Of a stretch of DNA of 22,132 bases, positions 17,049-22,132 are shown in pieces; position 1 is the stretch's first letter, and every line of letters starts with the position of its first letter. The DNA is from Planctomycetota bacterium (GTDB taxonomy: Bacteria; Planctomycetota; Phycisphaerae; UBA1845; CAIVHJ01). The notes below the pieces were generated by a model. The model did no database searches. It had not been told where the DNA came from and saw only the letters and a list, made by a program, of their open reading frames with translations. Location of the stretch: contig JACZTW010000016.1 of NCBI GenBank assembly GCA_022573485.1, forward strand, positions 1-22,132, given 5' to 3'. Made by a program: the position numbers and the translations under genes.

Positions 17049-17094
17049 CTTAGCGCTGGGAGTGTCAGGCGCTGCGATGGCGGCGGATGTCCGC

Positions 17095-17406
17095 TCAGGC
17101 GATCTTGTAGAGGAACCAGCGACTCTTGGGCGAGCCGCTGCGCGGCGTATGCCGGACGAAATAGACCGTCCAGACCGAATCGTCGGACATGCGGAGGAAG
17201 TAGTAGTGGCGTCTCAAGTAGCGCTCGCCGTCGGCCCGGCCACCTTCGGGAGCGCTGTGTTTCCATTGGTCGAGTTTTTCGACGATGCGATAGCTCTGCC
17301 CTCGCCACGCAAACTCCAAAGGCAAGCCGGGCTCGCCCCGGCCCATCGCAGCCGTGTCGAAATGCCCGGCACTCGGCGTAATCTGTTCGCTGACAAACTG
17401 CTCCAT
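17095..17406 (-). CDS. Small uncharacterised protein
   Basis: This is a 103-residue soluble protein. The pattern FAWRGQSYRIVEKLDQWKH, then YLRRHYYFLRMSDDSVWTVYFVRH and a terminal RWFLYKI, has the regular Trp/Tyr/Arg spacing of the small DUF6504-like proteins found in many bacteria: a beta-rich fold with an xWRG start and a WxLY-type end. I am recalling that family, not matching it. No function is known. No signal peptide or membrane segment is visible. The ATG at 17404-17406 has no strong ribosome site. It is transcribed in the same direction as nupC but is separated from it by 283 bases with palindromes, so it is probably an independent unit. Confidence 0.55.
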   Translation of the reverse strand: MEQFVSEQITPSAGHFDTAAMGRGEPGLPLEFAWRGQSYRIVEKLDQWKHSAPEGGRADGERYLRRHYYFLRMSDDSVWTVYFVRHTPRSGSPKSRWFLYKIA

Positions 17407-17635
17407 TCGATCATCATATCATGGACGCGTCGTCGCCGGGTGCCGGGCCACTCAAACTCCAGCCGCAGCGCGTGGCAACACGGGGCCTGACTCTCGCACG
17501 CTGTCCCAAGTGAGGCACACGATTTGAGGAACACTCGCTGAAACGGTGCGGCTGACTCACCGCCGGTCACGTTGCATCCTCAAGAGAGCGGAGGTATTGA
17601 CTGCTTGGGCGTTGTCGTCGATCATCTTAAATGAG

Positions 17636-18454
17636 ATGACTTCTACATCGGATCAAATGTCGGAATCAGATCTGCCCGGGGGCGGGGTTGATCTGGCTCA
17701 CATGCCGGGGCACTGGGTACTGGCCCGGCTGGGCAAGCGCGTGCTGAGGCCCGGCGGGATCAAGATGACTCGGCAATTGCTCGAGGCCTTGCAGACCGGG
17801 CCGGCGGATGATGTCGTGGAATTCGCGCCGGGAATGGGCGCGACGGCCCGCATGACGCTCAGCACACAACCAGCCTCCTACACAGCAGTGGAACGGGATG
17901 AGGCAGCCGGTCGGCAGGTGCAGCGTTATCTGCACGGCGCGAACCAGCGTTGCATCGTAGGCACCGCCGAAGCCACCGGCCTGGAGAGTGCGTGTGCCTC
18001 GGTGGTCTACGGTGAAGCGATGCTGACCATGCAGACCAAAGAGCAAAAGCGTCGTATTGTCGCCGAGGCTGCAAGGCTGTTGAAGAGCGGTGGGCGTTAC
18101 GGGATGCATGAAATCTGTCTGGTGCCGGACGACATCAGCGCGGAGGACGTCGCCGGCATCTCAAAGGATCTTGCACAGGCCATCCAGGCGGGCGCAAGAC
18201 CGTTGCGGCCTGCAGAGTGGCGGGAGTTAGTCGAGGCGCACGGCATGGAAGTTGTGCAGGAACAAACGCGGGCTTTTGCATTATTGCAACCGGTGCGTGT
18301 GGTACAGGATGAGGGTGTGCTGGGCGCGCTGCGCTTCGGGCTGAACGTGCTGCGTGATCGGCCGGCACGGCAGCGCGTACTGGCTATGCGCCGCGCGATC
18401 GGCCGACACGCCCGACATCTCATGGCCTACATGCTCGTTGCAGTGAAGCGTTAG
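17636..18454 (+). CDS. SAM-dependent class I methyltransferase
   Basis: The 272-residue protein has a Rossmann-like methyltransferase core. Motif I is VVEFAPGMGATARM (residues about 60-73), the acidic end of strand 2 is AVERDE (Glu86), and a later motif, VVYGEAMLTMQ, is followed by EAARLLKSGGRYGMHEI, the typical motif III region. The N-terminus (HMPGHWVLARLGKRVLRPGG) and the Arg-rich C-terminal helix set it apart from standard small-molecule methyltransferases, and the substrate is unknown. Reading back to 17546 is possible, but the first 30 residues look non-native, so the ATG at 17636 is taken; another ATG lies at 17657. Its stop codon overlaps the ribosome site of the cupin gene, so the two form an operon and probably act together. 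Confidence 0.75.
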   Translation: MTSTSDQMSESDLPGGGVDLAHMPGHWVLARLGKRVLRPGGIKMTRQLLEALQTGPADDVVEFAPGMGATARMTLSTQPASYTAVERDEAAGRQVQRYLHGANQRCIVGTAEATGLESACASVVYGEAMLTMQTKEQKRRIVAEAARLLKSGGRYGMHEICLVPDDISAEDVAGISKDLAQAIQAGARPLRPAEWRELVEAHGMEVVQEQTRAFALLQPVRVVQDEGVLGALRFGLNVLRDRPARQRVLAMRRAIGRHARHLMAYMLVAVKR

Positions 18455-18457
18455 GAG
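18454..18457 (+). promoter_or_regulatory. Ribosome binding site deciding the cupin start
   Basis: GGAG begins on the last base of the methyltransferase stop codon and lies seven bases before the ATG at 18465. This favours that ATG over the TTG at 18459. Confidence 0.6.
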
Positions 18458-18464
18458 TTTGACA

Positions 18465-18791
18465 ATGAGTAGCGAATACGCCCATATCCAAAATATCGCA
18501 GCGACCATCGAGATTCCGAGCGAGGGCATTCTCACAAAGACGCACTTTGAGGACGAGTCGGTCAAGGTGATCTTGTTTGGATTCTCCAAAGGCCAGGAGC
18601 TTTCCGAGCACACTTCATCCAAGCCGGCCATGCTGTACTTTGCCCGCGGACAGGGCATTCTGCGGCTGGGCGGCGACGAGCATTCGATCGTGCCCGGCGC
18701 CTGGACGTACATGCCGCCTGATTTGCCTCATACCATCAAAGCGGAAACGGATCTTGCGATGCTGCTGGTATTGATGAAATCGAAGTCGTAG
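18465..18791 (+). CDS. Small cupin-domain protein
   Basis: The 108-residue protein is a single cupin barrel. GFSKGQELSEHTSSKPAMLYFARGQG fits cupin motif 1 in a reduced form (Gly43, His49 and a closing Gly), and PGAWTYMPPDLPHTI fits motif 2 with His89. The second histidine and the glutamate of a full HxHxxxE set are not seen, so any metal site is incomplete or binds differently. LGGDEHSIVPG is the intermotif loop. Such cupins are often sensors or small isomerases; the activity here is unknown. The gene is ten bases downstream of the methyltransferase, with its ribosome site overlapping the upstream stop, and 37 bases before polX. Confidence 0.8.
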   Translation: MSSEYAHIQNIAATIEIPSEGILTKTHFEDESVKVILFGFSKGQELSEHTSSKPAMLYFARGQGILRLGGDEHSIVPGAWTYMPPDLPHTIKAETDLAMLLVLMKSKS

Positions 18792-18816
18792 AGACTCCGG
18801 AGACGCCATTGACATC

Positions 18817-18821
18817 AGGAG
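18817..18821 (+). promoter_or_regulatory. Ribosome binding site supporting a TTG start for polX
   Basis: AGGAG lies seven bases before the TTG at 18829. The first in-frame ATG is 12 codons further on and would cut into the conserved opening helix (NKELANAFNLMGDLLE), so the TTG is the likely start. Confidence 0.6.
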
Positions 18822-18828
18822 ATTTGTC

Positions 18829-20553
18829 TTGCTCAACAAAGAGCTGGCCAATGCCTTCAATTTGATGGGAGACCTGCTGGAAATTCAGGGGGCCAACCGC
18901 TTTCGCATCAACTCGTTTCGCCGCACAGGCCGAACGTTGAAGGATCTGATCGAAGATGTCGCGGTTTTGGTGGAGGAAGACCGGCTTCTGGAAGTGCCCG
19001 GTATCGGCAAGGGCACGGCGGGCAAGATCGAGGAGTTCATCGAGGTTGGCAGGATCGCGGAACTGGACGAACTGCTCGGGAAGATGCCCGACGGTCTGCC
19101 GGCGTTGCTGGACATCCCCGGCATGGGTCCGAAGAAGGTCGCTGCCGTTTGGAAGGAACTCGACATCGAGGAGCTGGGCGATCTGAAGGAGGCCATCGAG
19201 GATGGCCGGCTCGCTGAATTGGCCGGCTTCGGCGAGCAGAGCGTCAAGAAGATCGGCGAAGGCATCCGGTTCATGGAGACCTCCGGCGAGCGCGTGCCCT
19301 ACGGCGAAGCCCTGCCACTCGCCGAGGCGCTGGCTGAGGAAGTCGGCGCGATCGACGGCGTCAAGCGTGTGGCCATCGCCGGTTCGCTGCGGCGCGGAAG
19401 AGAGACTGTCGGTGATATCGACTTGCTGTGTATCGCGAGCGACGGCGCGGCGGTCGTGCGGTCGTTCGTGGCCCTCGGCCGGGTCGCCTCGGTATTGGCG
19501 TCGGGCGATACCAAGGGCAGCGTCACCGTGCCGCTCGGCTCCGCTCGCGAGATGCAGGTTGACCTGCGGGTCGTGCCCGAAGAGTCGTTCGGGGCGGCGT
19601 TGCAGTACTTCTCCGGCTCGAAGGAACATAACGTCCGCCTGCGCGAGATGGCCTCTAAGCAGGGCTACAAGCTCAACGAATGGGGCTTGTTCAAGAACGA
19701 CAAGCAAGTCGCCGGCAGGACGGAAGAAGAGATCTACGCCAAGCTGGGGTTGCCGGCCATCCCCGTGGAGCTGCGGGAAGATCGCGGCGAGTTCGAGTGT
19801 GACGCGGCGTTTATTGAGACGCTGATCACGATGGCGGACATCCGGGGCGATCTGCACATGCACACGGTGGCCAGCGACGGTAAGTGTACGCTGGAGCAAC
19901 TAGCCGAGGCGGCCAAGGGCCTGGCGTACGAGTACATCAACATCACCGATCATTCCAAGAGTTCAGCGATCGCCAACGGGCTCTCAATTGAGCGTATGGA
20001 GCAGCAGATCGAGACCGTGCGGGCGTTCGACAAGACGTTCAAGGGGCTGAAAGTGCTGGTGGGCTGCGAGTGCGACATTCTGTCGAACGGCGATCTGGAT
20101 TATCCGGACGACCTTCTGGCGGAATGCGATATTGTTGTGGCGAGCATCCACTCTGCCATGGGACAGGCGAAAGAGGTGATTACGCGACGCACGATCAAGG
20201 CGATCGAGAATCCACACGTACACATCATCGGGCACCCTACGAGTCGTCTGCTGAACAAACGGCCCGCCACGGCAATCGACGTTCCAGAGATCGTCAAAGC
20301 CGCCGTCGAGACCGGCACGGCGCTGGAGGTCAACTCCGCCTGGAAGCGGCTGGACCTCAACGATCGACACGTGCGACATGCCATCGACGCCGGAGCGATG
20401 CTCAGCATCAACACCGACTCGCACGATACGCCGCAGTTGCAGCAGATGCGCTACGGAGTGGCCACGGCGCGGCGCGGCTGGGCCACCGCGGATCGCGTGA
20501 TCAACACGATGAGTCTCAAGCAACTGCTCGCCTGGAAGGAGCGCATGCAGTAA
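18829..20553 (+). CDS. polX: DNA polymerase X family protein with PHP domain
   Basis: The 574-residue protein is a bacterial/archaeal PolX: a gap-filling repair polymerase joined to a PHP phosphoesterase with 3'-5' exonuclease and AP-endonuclease activity in studied members. Residues 1-110 are the 8-kDa-like domain with helix-hairpin-helix motifs (VPGIGKGTAGK, IPGMGPKKVA). The nucleotidyl-transfer site is AGSLRRGRETVGDIDLL (Gly-Ser 185-186, Asp196, Asp198), with a third Asp at about 245 (MQVDLRVV). The PHP domain starts at DLHMHTVASDG (His343, His345) and includes TDHSKS, a histidine in SIHSAMG, HIIGHPTSR and NTDSHD, so its metal ligands look complete. Length is typical for the family (about 570-580). 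It follows the cupin gene closely and may share its transcript, though the functions seem unrelated. Confidence 0.95.
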   Translation: MLNKELANAFNLMGDLLEIQGANRFRINSFRRTGRTLKDLIEDVAVLVEEDRLLEVPGIGKGTAGKIEEFIEVGRIAELDELLGKMPDGLPALLDIPGMGPKKVAAVWKELDIEELGDLKEAIEDGRLAELAGFGEQSVKKIGEGIRFMETSGERVPYGEALPLAEALAEEVGAIDGVKRVAIAGSLRRGRETVGDIDLLCIASDGAAVVRSFVALGRVASVLASGDTKGSVTVPLGSAREMQVDLRVVPEESFGAALQYFSGSKEHNVRLREMASKQGYKLNEWGLFKNDKQVAGRTEEEIYAKLGLPAIPVELREDRGEFECDAAFIETLITMADIRGDLHMHTVASDGKCTLEQLAEAAKGLAYEYINITDHSKSSAIANGLSIERMEQQIETVRAFDKTFKGLKVLVGCECDILSNGDLDYPDDLLAECDIVVASIHSAMGQAKEVITRRTIKAIENPHVHIIGHPTSRLLNKRPATAIDVPEIVKAAVETGTALEVNSAWKRLDLNDRHVRHAIDAGAMLSINTDSHDTPQLQQMRYGVATARRGWATADRVINTMSLKQLLAWKERMQ

Positions 20554-20555
20554 GA

Positions 20556-20670
20556 CAACGAGCCGCAAGCTTCAGCTTGCGCGGATCGACTGATTGTGCG
20601 AACGCCCCACATTTGGAGGATCCGCGCGGGCTCCCGACAAGTCGGGACTGGTTCCGCCCGCGGCTCGTTG
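20556..20670. repeat. 115-base four-helix palindromic element
   Basis: A perfect outer stem, CAACGAGCCGC (20556-20566) with GCGGCTCGTTG (20660-20670), encloses three helices: CGCAAGC-TTCA-GCTTGCG (20564-20581), GCGGATC with GATCCGC (20581-20587 and 20619-20625), and TCCCGAC-AA-GTCGGGA (20632-20647). It starts three bases after the polX stop. It is not a tRNA: arm sizes and conserved bases do not fit. Confidence 0.85.
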
Positions 20671-20714
20671 ATCGTCCCGCGGAGTAACAATCATGGTTTT
20701 GCATAGCGCTGCGC

Positions 20715-20759
20715 ATAAAAGAAGCCACCCAGAGAAGGCTCTCCCCTCTCTGGGCGGCT
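20715..20759 (-). terminator. Intrinsic terminator of the flagellin gene
   Basis: Read on the minus strand, AGCCGCCCAGAGA pairs with TCTCTGGGTGGCT (13 positions, one G-U) around an 11-base loop and is followed by TCTTTTAT. It lies 31 bases after the flagellin stop codon. Confidence 0.85.
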
Positions 20760-20790
20760 AGTCGTAACCAAGATTCGACGGTTCGACGGA

Positions 20791-22132
20791 CTATCCGCCG
20801 ATCAGTGCCAGAATCTGGGCGGCCTGCTGATTGGCGAGCCCGAGCAATGATATGCCCGCGTTCAACAAGACGGACTGCTTGTTGAGTTCGGCTGTCGCCA
20901 GTGCAAAGTCAGTATCGCCGATGATGCTCGCGGCATCGGTCAGACCGATCTTGGCAGCATTGAGACTGCTGACCGCCGGCTGAACCTGGAACTTCTGGAA
21001 TCCGCCGATGCGCCCCTGGGCAATGGCCACATCCCTGATCGATTTCTGGACCGTGGCGAGTGCCGTGGCCCGATTGGATGCGCTGGATAAGTCCGCGCTT
21101 CCGCCGCTCCGCAGTTCACTGAGAAACGCGCCGGCGCTTCCGCCGCCCAGCTTGTGGCTGAACAGGGCGTCGATGCCGATTGTGGTTCGTGTGCTGGATT
21201 GCGATCCGAGCTGGAACGTAAATCCGCCGGTTGTTTGCACCGTGAAGCTGGATGTTCCCGTCGTGAAGGTGGCTCCGAGCGAGAAACTGCCGCTGACTCC
21301 ACCGACGTTGAAGCTGACGTCCTGGCCATCGGCCGCGAAGCTCTGGCCGTTGATCGTACCACTCGCGTCCGTTCCCGACTTGATGCTGGCTTCCTGGAGA
21401 CTGTTGTTGTTCCGCAGGCCGCCGCCGCTCAAGACGTCAACACTGATGAACGCATCGCTGCCCGTGGTCGTGGACTGCAGGACCACCGTACTGCCGGAAG
21501 TGGTCGCACTGACGCCTGTGACGTCCTTGGCGAGGTTGATCGCGGCGACCGCCGAGGCGGCTGTGGCACTGACGCCCAGTTCGACTGTCGTGGTTCCCAG
21601 CGTGCCGGTGATGGCGATCTCGGTCGCCGCGCTCAGCGTGGATGAGCCACTGAAGTTGCCCAGAGCAAACTGCGCTGTGGCCGCCGCGGTAGACACTGTG
21701 ACGGCGAAGGTCAAGTCGGAGCTGATGTTTCCGCGGTTGAAGATCCGCAGGCTGCCAATGTCGTTTGCGCTGGCGACGGTGGTGTCGACCGCGCCGGTAC
21801 CATCGATCAGTCGCTTGCCGTTGAAGGTCGTCGTGCGAACGATTCGGTCAATGGACTCGATCGCCAAGTCGATCTGGGCCTGATTGGCGGAGATCTCCGC
21901 ATTCGACAGGTTGCCGTCACTCGCGGAAGCGATGACGAGACTATTGATTTCATTCAGCAAGTTGTTGATTTCGCCCAAGGCATTGTCGGCCACGCCCAGC
22001 ACTGCGTCGGTACGCTGGTTGTTGGCCAGCGCGGCATCGACGGCGCCGATTTCGGCCCGGAGCGACATGAGCGCGATGAGACCGGCGGGATCGTCAGCAC
22101 CTCGATTGATTCGCAACCCTGTGGAGAGTTGT
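20791..22132 (-). CDS. Flagellin, N-terminus beyond the window
   Basis: About 447 codons of a flagellin, the filament subunit secreted by the flagellar export system. The N-terminal conserved region (from LSTGLRINRGADDPAGL at the right edge through NNQRTDAVLGVADNALGEINNLL to TTFNGKRLIDG) and the C-terminal coiled-coil region (DFALATAELNKQSVLLNAGISLLGLANQQAAQILALIGG) are both clear. The opening residues lie past base 22132. The middle third is Ser/Thr/Gly/Ala-rich and forms the variable surface domain; it includes GSFSLGATFTTGTSSFTVQTTGGFTFQLGSQ, with beta-rich character. Forms such as SLRAEIGAVDAALANNQR and a C-terminus ending in LIGG resemble planctomycete flagellins as I recall them. The gene converges on polX. 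Confidence 0.93.
   Translation of the reverse strand, partial: QLSTGLRINRGADDPAGLIALMSLRAEIGAVDAALANNQRTDAVLGVADNALGEINNLLNEINSLVIASASDGNLSNAEISANQAQIDLAIESIDRIVRTTTFNGKRLIDGTGAVDTTVASANDIGSLRIFNRGNISSDLTFAVTVSTAAATAQFALGNFSGSSTLSAATEIAITGTLGTTTVELGVSATAASAVAAINLAKDVTGVSATTSGSTVVLQSTTTGSDAFISVDVLSGGGLRNNNSLQEASIKSGTDASGTINGQSFAADGQDVSFNVGGVSGSFSLGATFTTGTSSFTVQTTGGFTFQLGSQSSTRTTIGIDALFSHKLGGGSAGAFLSELRSGGSADLSSASNRATALATVQKSIRDVAIAQGRIGGFQKFQVQPAVSSLNAAKIGLTDAASIIGDTDFALATAELNKQSVLLNAGISLLGLANQQAAQILALIGG

Noticed and set aside
16071..17381. 436-codon plus-strand open frame opposite nupC and the 103-residue gene
   Set aside because: It covers conserved transporter sequence in the antisense sense, and its translation is low-complexity His/Arg/Gln.
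18809..18814. TTGACA as a -35 box before polX
   Set aside because: There is no matching -10 at the right distance, and the site falls almost at the ribosome site.
18736..19899. 387-codon minus-strand open frame opposite polX
   Set aside because: It is the shadow of the PolX gene, whose catalytic motifs are all present.

Overview
The window looks like a chromosomal segment from a planctomycete, probably Phycisphaerae-like. The basis is the flagellin sequence, a small membrane protein ending in a CxxCGYxLxGL...RCPECG zinc ribbon, high GC, and many palindromic intergenic elements. This placement is inference; no rRNA or marker gene is present.

Positions 1-16811 are dominated by an anaerobic-type purine catabolism and import island. 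Plus-strand genes are: the 3' end of a molybdenum-hydroxylase FAD subunit (1-261); an unrelated zinc-ribbon membrane protein (298-759); a YgfK-like iron-sulfur protein translationally coupled to mocA (3548-6150); a fold-type II PLP enzyme (8958-10406); and ygeW (10581-11774). Minus-strand genes are: a fused 2Fe-2S/molybdopterin xanthine dehydrogenase (793-3492); ssnA (6198-7505); a threonine-synthase-like PLP enzyme (7633-8895); and a likely operon nupC - DUF4406 (deoxyribosyltransferase-like) - ade - ygeY (16811 down to 11828). Together these suggest nucleoside uptake, base release, adenine deamination, hydroxylation by a MocA-matured molybdoenzyme, and then ring opening and stripping of carbamoyl, ureido or amino groups by SsnA, YgeW and YgeY. 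This is the gene set known from E. coli (ygeW-ygfK region) and from gut anaerobes that degrade urate. No canonical ygeX (2,3-diaminopropionate ammonia-lyase) or hyuA is visible. Two divergent PLP enzymes stand where a YgeX would be expected, and the YgfK lacks the GltD-like flavin/NAD(P)H module of the E. coli protein.

Positions 17095-22132 hold apparently unrelated genes: a small hypothetical protein (minus), a SAM methyltransferase with a coupled cupin (plus), a PHP-domain DNA polymerase X (plus, TTG start), and a flagellin that runs off the right edge (minus) and has a clear intrinsic terminator.

Two kinds of repeat recur. Heptanucleotide tandem repeats lie within or at the ends of the molybdenum-hydroxylase genes (230-257, 784-811, 1324-1379). 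Multi-helix palindromic elements lie between genes (7527-7589, 11779-11831, 20556-20670), and one is read into a coding tail (14958-15016). There is no gene-free stretch longer than 300 bases. I saw no tRNA, rRNA, CRISPR array or transposase.
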